Assembly (NCBI RefSeq): GCF_047495875.1
Contig: NC_092497.1
Location: 64,007,492 to 64,071,491, forward strand
DNA: 64,000 bases
Source: Pithys albifrons albifrons
Taxonomy: Eukaryota > Chordata > Aves > Passeriformes > Thamnophilidae
Direction of reading: 5' to 3'
The translations under genes were made by a program, and so were the position numbers. A model generated the notes under the pieces. The model had not been told where the DNA came from. It ran no database searches and saw nothing but the letters and a program-made list of their open reading frames with translations. How positions within the stretch are numbered: the first letter of the stretch is position 1; each line of letters begins with the position of its first letter. Positions 47,651-60,300 of the stretch are shown here, in pieces.

Positions 47651-50600
47651 TTATTGTTTTTAATTTTGGATTTTTTTCCTTCAGTGTTCTCAGTTTCCAA
47701 TTTCATTTACCAGCAATAATGAACCTGTTTCAAACTTCATGTCCAGTCCTGAGTGTAGACAGAAAGAGAACAAACTCAATGTATGACAGATTTTACTTCT
47801 GTGCCCCACATACACTGTCCTTTCTAACCGTGAAAACAGTGTTTCAGGATTCCTGGCCATTACTGTGCACATATATGTGATTGTAAGATTTTAAGGTGAT
47901 GTAGTGCTGACTACAAACAAACAATCGTAACAAAACTGAACTGAAAAACAACTGTAAAAGAGGCAGTCACAGAAAAGTAAGTTTTTCAGGTCTCAATTGA
48001 CAGTAACAGTCTTCACAATTTGAACAACAACAATAAAAAAGTTATGCTGAACTTTATCCTATGCTGAGATATAGAAACACAAGTTTAAATATGTTTTTTT
48101 TTTTTAATTCTTCATGTTTTAATCAAGAAAATGGGATGATTTTTCTCATGAATGGAGTATACTTTGCAGCCTCCTGTAAGTGCACACAGAATATTTTTTA
48201 TGGCAAAATCAGACTTGACTGGGGTTCTTGTGACAGGAATTTGTCCTGTCTTTTAGGGATTATAATTCCTTTGCCGAAGTCTGTAAATTGTTTGCAAAGT
48301 ATTTTGAAGATTTAGGTGGCAAAGCTGCTACAATGACTTCTCAGGAGGCCTGATTACTGTCTCAGACCACTTTGCTCAAATATTCTCATTGTTCACCCAC
48401 AGAACCATTAACTCTTTCCACTAGGAGAGAGCCCAAGTGGTGTGAAGGTGCTGCAATTCATGACAGGGATTACTTTCATACTGACTTGTCTGGGAACAGA
48501 CATTGAACTTGATTTCAAAAGAATGGTAAAGGTAAATGTAACTGAACTCACTGAAAGGGCAGCTGAATAGACTAAAGTATTCCACACTAACCCATCAGAA
48601 AATTATTTTGGCAGCTGAGCTGCTGCCGGCTTCTGCCTCTGAAGACCTTTGCTGCCACACACAATAAACTGAATAACCTGTCCAGCAGTTGCCAGATTTT
48701 AGTTAGTTCAGGGAAAAACATGAAGCTGCATCAGAAACCTGGATAGAATTCCCTGAATTACATTTCTCAATACAAAATCCTGGTGCTCCAGTCAGTGTCT
48801 GGGACTGTTTTCTGTCAGCCAAGAAGAACAGTCTACAGTATCTCCTGACCTCACTCCTATTATCTCATTGACATTAATGTAGGGACATGGCAGAGGAAAA
48901 GCCTCTTGAGGCACTCTCATAGAGAGTGACAGGCTGCCTCATCTTTCAGAACCTGCTTCTCAGAATCCATTTTGCCTAAAAATATGCTAACAAATAATTC
49001 AAGAACACTTCTAGAGTTTTCATCTGTAGCTTGAAGGGAATGACTACTCATAGAGCAGAAAAAAAGAAAAAGGGGATTTGGATTTTGTAGTTGTCCTGTC
49101 AGAAATGATGGACACTTAAAGACCAAATTGTCTTTTATGGCACATACTTTTCTGATGGTTCTGCTTTTGTTGCAGAGTGCACTGAATAGTGAAACCTAGC
49201 ATGTAATTCTAGTTTTTTCTTGATGCTGCTTTTATGTAGTTAGCAGGCATAGGTCTACGGCCCAGCAAAAGGGTGACTATTGTCCTTTGGAAGAAACAGC
49301 ACACAATTTTGGTGGCTACAACTGCAGAAGGACTAACTGCATTGACTAGAGTCAAATACAAACAGTTACTAAGGACTGGTTCTAGGCTGCAACGATTATC
49401 TGGGAAAGAAGTTCCCTCTCCAGCTTTGAAAGTGAAATCCTTGAAAATCCTTGAAAATCCTAGGTGAAGGAAAACATGCAATCTGGAAACCAAAACCACA
49501 ATTCTTCCCCAGCATAAGTGATATTTATAATTTGGGAGATATTTATCTTAGACTCTGTCTTCTTTTCAGATATCTTCCTGCATACACTAAAAAGCCAACA
49601 ATCTTTGAAATGCAAACATGTCCATCAGAGTTAGGTGAAGAGTGTATGAGGCTATTCTCTTCTCACAGTGTTAAATGGGACAGTTTCTTGGCTTTCTGGT
49701 AATGATGAGTTGACAAAGAGCTATGGTGTGGCAATTTGTTCGGTAGGACAGAATCTGATATTCTGAAATGTGAGGTTATGATTTGTGTACTGATGGGAAC
49801 CTGGATGAGGAAACCATTCATTCTTCAATGAGATTGTATTCCCTTGTTCCTTATATACCTCACAGAGGAGATAATGTGGGCAACTAAATTGCTACTAGTA
49901 GAATTGCATTTTTCATTCAAGGCTTCTGCTTTCCTGAATTTGGACAGATACTTTTTGTTATAATTACATCTATAAACAAAACATTGTGCAAAGAGAATCA
50001 ACCACTGTTCCTACTACTTTATGGTAGTAGGAAAGGTTTCATAAAGCCTGTCATCTGTACATAGAAAAGATGAGAATTAGAACTGTAATTAAACATAAGA
50101 AGTAAAATAGTACTTGACTATGAATAAAAGTATGGGGTCTGTTGTGTCTCATCTGTGGACGGAATAAGACTCCTTTGGGGTTACTCCAGTCCTCAAAATA
50201 CAGGTCTCTTATCCTATTCAAGGCATTTTACTAGATTCCTTATTAAATGGAGAGATTGAATTTCATTGGGATTCTCAGTCTACTCTGACCTTTTTAAGTA
50301 AATCACAATAAAAACCACGAGTAGAATCTGACACCTTAAGGGTATGCCATATTTGGGCCAGCAGGTGATATTCTTTGATATTTGTGGTGACCATCAATCT
50401 GTCATTTCTCTGCATTGTATATGCCAGTATCAGAGACATTGAACAAAACAAAACAACCCAAAACTCTCTGAAACATTTTTAAAATTTCCATTCCTACTCC
50501 CCCACCCCCTCCAAGAATAATTCTTTTATTTCAAAGATCAAAGACTGATACCTTGTGTGGATCTGGCACAAAAATCTACATCTCCTTAAACTGTTAAATA

Positions 50601-53600
50601 TTTATTTGATACCGTTCAAATGCCAGACATAATCCATTAGAGATTCTTAGAGACTTTGATGGCTGTGAAAGATGTTCGTGAGGGTCATGTCTCTTCCTGG
50701 TTATGACTATGTTGCCATATGACATGATTTCATAGGTTTATTTTGTTTTTTTTTCCCTTGTGTTGGAGTCTGTTATAGTTTTGGCATGGATTTTAATAAA
50801 AGCAAAGCTGGTCATTTATTGTGTTTCATGACAAGGCTGGAAAAAAACCCCCAAAACAAAAAGTGTATCTGAACTCAGAGACCAAAGCACTTAATGGTAA
50901 ATGATAGCAGATTCATCACCAGGTTAGACACTTGAAATATAGCAGTCCACTTTGAAAAGTTACAAACCCCATTGCCTACCACTATTCTCTGCAGAGGATC
51001 TATTGCATCTGTCTGTCAGTTCATATGTAACTTGAATCTCTTCACACAAGGAAAAGGTAAAATAAAACGTGGTGTAAAAATCACTGCAGACTTGCAATGT
51101 ACCCAAATATGATACTTGAGTCCAAAGAATAGTGTTTGAACCAGACTACTGTTACTGACAAACATGTTATTAATGTTCAACCATCAAATGCTTTTGATTA
51201 AAGATAGAAATCCTGTTACACAGGAGAATACTATTTCTCTTTTTTCACCCCTTATGCTATAGTGGATGTACTTAGAGAAACGTAAACTGCTTTTTTAAAG
51301 AAAGATTAATTACACCTGCAATGCATTTTTATCCTTTTTGAATACCATGAAAAAAAGAGCATTTGACTCAGGTTGACTGTATTTTACCTATAAATGGCAC
51401 AGAAATATAATTCTTAGTTACAGGACCTACATGAACAATATATAATGGTACATGAAGCACATATTAATGCTACACCTCATTGCACTGAGAATTCCAGCTA
51501 TGTTCCAGGCATTTTTTGGACAATTTTATCAAAACCCCCACAAAACACACAAACAAAAAACAGGGGAATGATTTGGCCCTGTTTGTCTTTACCAGAAGCA
51601 TTTTGAAGGTACTCAGAGAACTATTTAATGGACCTTGATTTTTCACAGACCCCCAACACAAGGGCAGCTTTTCAAAAGTATTTAGTAATCTTAGAAGATA
51701 AATAGATACTTCTGAACTTTTCAGATACACCAAGAAAAATTAAATGCCAAAGACCTAGGATAGTCTGAAGTTTGGAAATCTGAGTCTGCAGTTACATGGT
51801 TAGATCCATAGACATATTTATGACTGTTCCAGTATTGTCAGCCCTAGCCCAGAGCTCATGCAAACTTGAATGTCAGCATTCTATGCACCATTCTATGTGC
51901 CTTTGAGCATGCTGTGTCCTTTTGCCTTGTGACTAACTGCAGCACAGGTTTTGTGTGTCGACATGGGCCTGCTCCTTTTGCATGTCACCTTGTGTCCTCT
52001 GGTGTTTTGGGTCCATGATGCTGTATCTAACCCCTTCTAGCTCACATATTGTAGGTTTTCATCTTTTAGTTCTCTGTCTGGATGTGACTTCCAGTATATG
52101 CTTCGATACATGAAATTCATTCTCCCGATCCAACAGACAAGGCACAGTTTGGTGGAGGGCATCAGTTATGGGAAGAAAACCAAGGGGTGAGGGCTTGACT
52201 TTTAGGCAGACATGCTGAAGGTAGATCTGTCATTGAACCTACAGTGCATGTGCTTGTACATGTTGGTGTGGTTGAGGTCCTCCAAGGGCATAAGGTTGTG
52301 ATGCATAAGCAGATAAAGTGTACTTGTGCTGCGATTTTGGAACACAACTTCCATTATTGTGGCTTGGAAAGTGGCTGGATTGCCAGTGATAAGACAAACC
52401 GTGGGCTGAAAATCCCCAGTCCTCTGGGGGTGGAAAGGTAGAGATGAAGGTCATGCTCTTGTTCTCATTGTGCCTGTAATCAGGTAGATAAAGATCAAAC
52501 TGCATCACACAAAATCAAGATGCCAGTCATGCATGAAGAGCCATAATTACAGACCTCTATGCCTGTGCAGAATTCAGTTGTGCTTTTACTCTTCCAAAAT
52601 TATTCTGAAAGAGGGTTGGTGTGTCAGAGAAGGAGCAAATGTCACTTTTTTTTTGTAGCTGCTGATTGCAGTGACAGAATGTAAGAAATGAATATATTCA
52701 GTGAAGTTGTTTTTTCCATATGAAGTAGAATGCTGTTTCTTGAGTTACACTTCTTTGGCTGAGTCAAGCATTTCCTGTGAGGACTAGACGAATTCATGCT
52801 CAGGCCCTGATCCTGCAATCTGATCTAACTGGGGGAGTTACGTCTTGTGCAAAGATGAAAAGCCCTCACAGGATCTCTGCCTAGGTGAAAAGGTCTGCTA
52901 GAGTAGAACTGATTGCAGAACTGGAACCAGCAGCTGTAAACCTAAACTGACTCAGAATAAAATACATAAGTAGAACTGCTCCCAACTCCTCTCCAGTCTT
53001 CAGCATATAGTTTTCAGAGGGCTTTGAAAACCCATGGTGTTCACAGGAAAATAATTTTTCAATGGTTTGTTCCAACAAACTGTTTTCAGGGTTTTCTAGC
53101 TTTTCAGGCTGACATAATTTGTTTTATTACATTTTTTTTTTCAGTTTGAACTTGGACAATATTCCGCAAACTGTAGACAAAATTGCAACTTGAGAAGTTA
53201 TTTTCCATCTGCAAAACAGTTTGCAATTTTTCATTGCAAAAGGAGTTGTAGACAATCCTAAGGTGCCTGTGAAGAATATGATAAATTTGCAAGGCATACT
53301 GTACTTAGAGAAAAAACGCTTATTTTCTCCCCCATTTATAATCATTAGGCTTCAAATGACCCATATATCACTGTCATTTAGATAAGAGGCATTGATTGCT
53401 TAACTGCTGCACAGACATTTCATACATCTGATTTTAGATGACAGTTCAGGGGTAGAAAGAGAAGGAAGTACTGTAAAAATTGTTCACAGTTTGCAATGTC
53501 AAACTTTATTACATAAAGTCATAAACAATCCCAATTAGCAGAAAATCTGTTCCTAGCCAGGGTTTTGAGCCAGTTCTGGCTTCATTAAATGTTTCCTGCA

Positions 53601-54079
53601 GTTGAGAAGGCATTGAGATATATAAACTTAAACCTGATATATAATAAAACATTGTAAAGTTTTAGAAAAGCTTTGCTTTTTGTACTGATTGATTTCTTGT
53701 TAATGTCCAGCAAAGCCTGAGGAAGGGGTTAAGTAGAGGTCTTGAGGGACCACTTGGCATCTGCTACACTTGTGACTTTTTGATCTTGGTTTTTTTTCTT
53801 TGCTTTGAGTGATGTGTTACAGTAAAGGCCATGTGTGCTTGCGTATGTTTCCCAGAGATGGCAGGGGCTGGGAGGAGCAGAGTGGCCAGGGGAGCAAAGA
53901 AAACAGCTCCTTGATGACAGATCAAATAAAGGAAAAAAAAAAAGAGAAAAAAAGAGGAGAAGGGGGATTACATGCTCAGTAATCATGATAATAGGAAGGA
54001 AAACACTGAGGGGCTCAACTGTGAAAACCTCTGTCCAGAGGAATGTAAGCGTCAAGGACAGTTGGGTACTATAAAGCAA
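47651..54079. other. Gene-poor intergenic region
   Basis: About 6.4 kb of AT-rich sequence with no identifiable gene or repeat family. Small features are a triple AAATCCTTGA repeat (49435-49460) and a purine run (53928-53967). Confidence 0.5.
53928..53967. repeat. 40-nt homopurine run
   Basis: Only A and G occur from 53928 to 53967, A-rich at first and ending in AGGGGGA. It is low-complexity sequence. Confidence 0.9.
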
Positions 54080-54171
54080 AAGTCCCCCAACCACATCTGA
54101 GAGCAGCCCTTGTGCTCTCCTTCATGTGTAAACAGCCAGCCCTGAGCCTCATGGAGCACATCTTCTCCTAG

Positions 54172-54249
54172 GCACCGCAGGCCCCTGGCTGGAGGCCTTG
54201 GACCCTGAGTAGCCCTGGGGTTCTGGCAGAGGTCTGGGAACCCTGTGAG
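54172..54249 (+). other. Exon-like GC-rich segment, unproven
   Basis: A 78-nt segment lies between an acceptor-like TCTTCTCCTAG (AG at 54170-54171) and a perfect donor AG|GTAAGT (54248-54255). It is GC-rich in an AT-rich setting, and in the frame starting GCA CCG it is open for all 26 codons, so it would be a symmetric exon. No known domain is seen. It could belong to a long non-coding RNA or be coincidence. Confidence 0.2.
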
Positions 54250-54399
54250 GTAAGTGGAAAGCTTCGGGCAGGTAGAGGGGAGCCATATGTCTCCTGAAGA
54301 AAGCCACTGAGCTCGCCTCTGATCACTTTGGAGCCTGATACCTAGTTTCTTTTGTACTCCTTCGTCCCAGCCTGTTTTTTCCGCACCCACTGTGATGTA

Positions 54400-57300
54400 C
54401 CACCCTTAAGGGGAAGGAAGCACATGATTTGTAAATGCTTGTGCTCAGAAGGAACAACAAAAATAGAAGGTCCACAAAACATCACAAAGTTCTTTTTGTA
54501 AATTACACACTTGGCATGGAGATGGATATGTTAGTACCAGACCTGCTATATAAGCACAGGGAGGCGAGTTTTGGATAAAAGGGTACGCTGAAAGGGAAGA
54601 GTGAAAGGAAGAGATGCATTAATGAAGGGGAGAAAGAAAGATTGACTTCCATTCCCAAACCATATCTCAGTGATGAACTTGGTGAAGCACTGGCCTCTAG
54701 AATCCCACAAACATGGATATTTCAAGTTGCTCTCAGGTTTTAGCCCAACAGCATGGGTCCAGGTCTGACATTAAGATTTATAAAATAAGGGGTAAGACTG
54801 TCACCTTCACGGGAGGAGAAGGGTCAATTTCCTTCTGGTGATCCCACTGCTTTGAAAGAGCTATTTCCCAGGAATGGGTGTATCACACCTTGTAAAGTGG
54901 AATTTCCCCAGCTCTCACTGCTTCAGCTGTGATAGATAGTTGTGCGAAAGATGCAGGCTGATGTGCCAGCATCTAGAAGTTGCACAGAGACAAGCTCAAA
55001 TGAGAAGTCATCTTGCTTTCATATGCCACGATTTCTGCAAAGCTGGGGTCTCTAGTGAGGACTTAAACTAATCTCACATAGTTTATGAGAGAAAATCCAT
55101 TTACAAAGAGAATGACCCCCACTGACCAAAAGTTTAAACAAATGCCCTCCGTATGCATTTCCTACAGTGGTGATCAAGTTCCATAGGTATGTTGTAAGTA
55201 GGCCTCAAACAAGCCTCTCACCTACACACGGAACAGAAATCATTTGCCAAGAAACCCGAAATGACAGCCATATGCATGAAACATTTTATATGTTAGGGCC
55301 AGGCTTGCAGACCCCAAGGAGGAGGATGTTCTGATCTCAAGATGGAATTGAAAACAGGTGCCCGACATGCTGCACATAAAGAAGTATACAGGCAATTTGG
55401 GAGCTCTCTGGAGATTCTTTCAACTTCTGAAAATATGGAGACAACTTCCCATCCCCCAATCCCATGCTTTCCTTCTAATTCCCCTGCTCCTCCTACTCCC
55501 AGAAACAGAGGAAACTGCTAACCCATGTAGATGCTGCCACATTTTGTAAAAGAAAATGTGAAAAAGATTAAGGGGAATCCATCAAAATGTCAGCCTGATC
55601 TTGAACTGCTGGAAAAAAAGCGCTTTTTTAAATTCAAGTGTCTGTCACAAAGACCTGGTTGACCTTGTTTTGCAAGTAAAAGCCTTTGACTGTGACCCAG
55701 GCATGCTTCCTGTGTCCAACTCCTATTTAACAAATAAACTAAAAGTACTGCTTTTGTTTATGGTAAACACCTGATTAGGTTCTACCAGAAAAAAAAATAC
55801 AGCTGGTTAATACAGGATCAGATTAGGTTTCCACCTTATTTGTTGTCACCAAATGCTCCCAATCTTTTGGAGCTCTAAGGCTCGTTAAGTGGATGTTTTA
55901 AAGTGGTGCAACAGGAAACGCAGCTGTATTTCATTTGTAGATAATGGATACAATACATGTAATAACCCAACTAGATATGTTGACTCATGAGCTAATTAAG
56001 GTGTAGATGTTACAGCACTTGTGCAGCTGGAAATGTTGCCATCACACAAATCAGTTGCAGAGTGGAGTCTGTCCCTGTCTGCACTAAGAAGACATAAAAT
56101 GTCACAGTCAAATATGAAAACAAGTTCTAAAGGCTTATGCTAAGTTTAAACAGTATTTGAAAATATTTTTCCAACCACAATGCAAACTGTAATATGAACC
56201 TGGAATTACTTAACTATATAGTGATTTGGCAATTTTATATATAGTGGATTCATAAAGCTGAAAACATGGATAGGTACAAAGGAGCATGGCTTATTGTTTA
56301 GACGGGGAGACAAAAGTGAGCATTTCTACTCTTATTATTTGCTCTGATACTGAGTGATGTTAGTAAAGCTATCTGGTTTTCGGTTTCCTGGTGTGGGTTC
56401 TCAGGTGATGGTATATTTAGTAATTACTACTGTAAGTGTTATACTATTTTTGTAGTACTATAATTACTACTAATACTAAAACTTACTTCAGGATCTGCTG
56501 TCATTTGGTGACATAACCAAATAGTTAGAAGGTGGCTCTGGAGTCAGAGAAATCTGGAATCTCTTGAGCTCTGCATTCTCCTGGTGCCCCATGCCCCCTT
56601 TGCCTAATCTGGGAAAAAGTAGTAAAAATCTATATACGTTTTCTTGATCCTTTTTTGTAATCTGCAGCAGAAAACAAACAAAAAGACAATTCTGAAGTAC
56701 TGTTATGACTATCCTTATCATTAACAGCATAGCAATATCTAAGTACTGACTATCTACAAGTGTATTCCTAGCCATTAACTCTTGAGCCACTTTGTATATA
56801 CCTCTGTGTTCATTGCAGTGACCTTGATGCTACTGATCCTGAAGATAATTAATGGATGGATCAGAAACTAGCTCCAGGAGGAACAGCAAAAATAAGACTG
56901 GCTCCTGTGAATTTATGCCTCAAACCTGGATTGCTTTGTGCCTTCTGAAGTGTAAACACTGACTAAGGCTTTTCCTCTCTTTGGGATGTTCATAATATCT
57001 TTCACCCATGTGGAATCCCTGAGGACAGATCAGGGTCGAGTGCAGCCTGTAGCTTCTGACTCATTGCTTTCTTCCCTGTATTTTACTGTGTCTTCACAGA
57101 CAATGAAAGTGTTATGCACTATGCCCTCTGCACATTGGTTAAAACTGACAAGCAATGACAATGTATCAGGACTCCGAGGTACAAAGAAGCAAATGAAGAG
57201 AGGTACGTGTTAAGTGCATTTCCTCAGGAAACAGGCTAAAACCTATTTTTCCTTGACTTGTTTCTACCAATACAACTGCCTTCACTGTATTTGCTTTCTG

Positions 57301-60300
57301 TCTAATGCTGCTTGTTTCAACAATCCTTTAAAAGGAATAAACTGGAAATAGAAATGGGTGAGACAAGGGTTTTCAAAATTTTTATTTTTATTTTTCTTAA
57401 ATGTAAGCCCATTATGGGGAATAATTTCGGATCTCTCTCTGAATCTTATTTGTCAGGAAAATAGTAACAGTTTTGAAAGTATCCATTCAGGCTGAATATT
57501 TCCAGAGTGGCAAGAAAATGCTGGCCAGACCTTTTACTTATGAAAATGGAGACATTTCCATGGCTGGTATTTGATTCAGCAATTTCACAGCAATGGATCT
57601 AATCCAATTTATCTATGGTTTTAGAGCATCCAATTTCAGTCACTCCTAAAGCACTCTATCATGAGTTTATTATTCAGTTGATATCATTTTCTCTGTGAAC
57701 ATGGGAAAAGGAAACTCTTGGCTGGTGAGGATGTATAGGAAATTAGAATTAGTATTAGAATCTAAAGAATGCTATATATAAATGTATATACATAAACATA
57801 TATTTGAACTTCATTGTTTAGTTTGTTACTGTTGACTTGTTTTTGGTTTACTGGAATGATTGCTGATTGACTATATGTACTTAGTTACTAGTAGAATGAA
57901 CAGAAAAACATACTCAGCAATATGAAGTAGAGGGAGGACACCTTGGAGTTAAGCACTTCTGAAGTGTAAGTTGCCATATATGAGCTATTAATTGAAGAAA
58001 TCCTGCATCTTTGACTAAAACCAAATGTGGCCTTATGAGAAGCAACATGTGGCAAGGACAACAGACAGCAAAACCAGCCCGTCCCATCCTTCGGGTATTG
58101 TGGAACTGCTCACATTTCTTTGAAGTGTGAAGAAACCAGACTTTTCCTTGGGTATCCCATCTTGGTTTAAGGTGGATTTGACTACAGATTCTTGTTGGTT
58201 TATAACCTTTTTTTCAGTCTTGTTCCTTCTGTTTAATATAAGCAACATTTTGACTGAAGTTGTCTAGTTGTTTTTATATTTATTGCCGATTATGTGGCCT
58301 GGGAAAGAAAAGCAGCATTTGCTTAAGTCCAGCTATACTTTGTTGAAAATGCTTAGCTGACCTACAAGTTGAAGCACAAGAGAGGAGATTTGAAGGAGGA
58401 CTCCAGAGAGGTTAACCGTGTGGATAAAACGGTGAGTTACAGATATGCAGCAACTGGTCTTAACCTGAAACCGTGTTAGGATGAGTAGTGTGTGTAGAAT
58501 CACATCAGTTCCAGAACATGGAGTTCAAATCCATGATGCTTCAAAGCAATGGTTTCTATTTCAATGCAAATTTGACAATGATAGATGTTAATCACACTCC
58601 TTAATGAAGAACCAGAGGCATAAAAGTGAGTAGTGTGGCATATGAATCCCATAAGATAGTAAAGAACCACATGCAGTAGATATACTTAAGTTCTCGGGAA
58701 ACTAATCAACACCTCTAATATGTGGCTACATGGTAGCATACAATACTTCAAAGTTAGCAGAGTGTCAGTTAAAACAACAAGAACTCTTTTATAAAAATGC
58801 TAACAGTTTTTTGAAACTACAGGAAAAATAGAGCAAAATTAGTCTCTGAACTGAGATAGCCTTCTTGATAACAGAAGTGTCAAGAAAAGAAAATAGTAGT
58901 TCTGAAAAAGAAGGTCTTTCACCCCACAGTTGAGGGAAAAAAATGTTTGCTTTAACTCTGATCCTGAAAGGGTTTCATTTACTTGCCTGACTTCAGACAT
59001 GAGTGGTCTCACTGACTTTAGACAGAGAGTAGTCCTGCTGAGATCAATGGTGGTACTCACATATATAATGTTAAGTACATGCATGCATCTTTTCAGCACC
59101 CAGATCTCGAATGCCTACCAGAGAAATAAATACACCTGGAAATAAATATCAAAGTGCAGAGCAAAATTTTTTTACAGGCCTGAGATGAGTATGCAGGAAA
59201 TTGACACAATAGCTCATATGTGATACATTTTACCACGTCTGAAATGTGTAAGTAGAATCACTTGTACAAAACGCAGGAAGATTACAGTGCAAGGTGTAGG
59301 GAAATTACAGTCTACGAGTTTCCCTCTCTCACCAGTCACACATTAGCTAGGATCATCAAAGTTTTCCCAAATCTCTTTGTGAGTGGGATAGAACATTTAT
59401 AGGCTCAGAAATTTGTCCAAAGTTCTCATTTTATTTCAATATGAACTCATGCTATGTCTATTGAAAATTCTGCTGACAGTCCCATACCTGTAATTTATGA
59501 CATTTCCTATCAAGATGTTTAGCTGAATTAGAAACACTTGTGAAGAAGCCCGTCTGCAGCCAGTTAAAGACCATTTTTGTAGCAGAGGTGAGGACTGTTG
59601 GGGCAACAAAGGAGGACTCGTTTTACTTTTATTCCAACGGCTATTGATCAAGCAATTGCATCATAAACTGCTTACAGATGTAGCTTTTGTTACGGTGACA
59701 AAGAACGTGTTTAAGGGTAGACAGAAAGATATGCTGTAGGTTAGTTTACAATGGCCATGCAGTTTAAACACCAAACAGCCCCAAACACATTTTGCAACTT
59801 CCGGACTTCTTGGTGAAAGGACAGTGATTTTATTGCTCTTATTCATAATATTTTTTTACTGAGCTGGTTACCTGTATGTCTGTCTTTCCCATCTTAACAC
59901 CATCAAGGCTGTGGTCATACTACACCCCCTAGCTCAAGCACTTGGTTTTAGTGAGCTATTCTATTTAAATAATAAAGCTAAAATTAAAGATGTCCACAGG
60001 TTTGAAAGGCATTATTATTTATACATTCTGGGGAGAATGGGAGAATTTTAATTGCTAAAATTCATCTATCTGACCCTTTTTTAAGATTAGACTGCTGTTT
60101 TTACGGATTTTTAAGATTAGCTGTTTTTACGGAGTTGCCTTATAGTTTGGTTCCATCCTTGCCTTCAGAGACAGGATAATTTCACAAGAAAATGTCAACT
60201 GATTCCTTGGAAAGTCAAATCCTTGGAAAGCCTACTTTAAAGTTGTCTTTGCTTGGGTGCAGAATCCAGGGTGAGGACACTCACATGGCAACACTTCTTT

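Noticed and set aside
54052..54390. 112-codon minus-strand frame in a GC-rich patch
   Set aside because: GC-rich DNA has fewer stop codons, so the length is not surprising, and no domain is visible. The plus-strand splice motifs there are a better lead.
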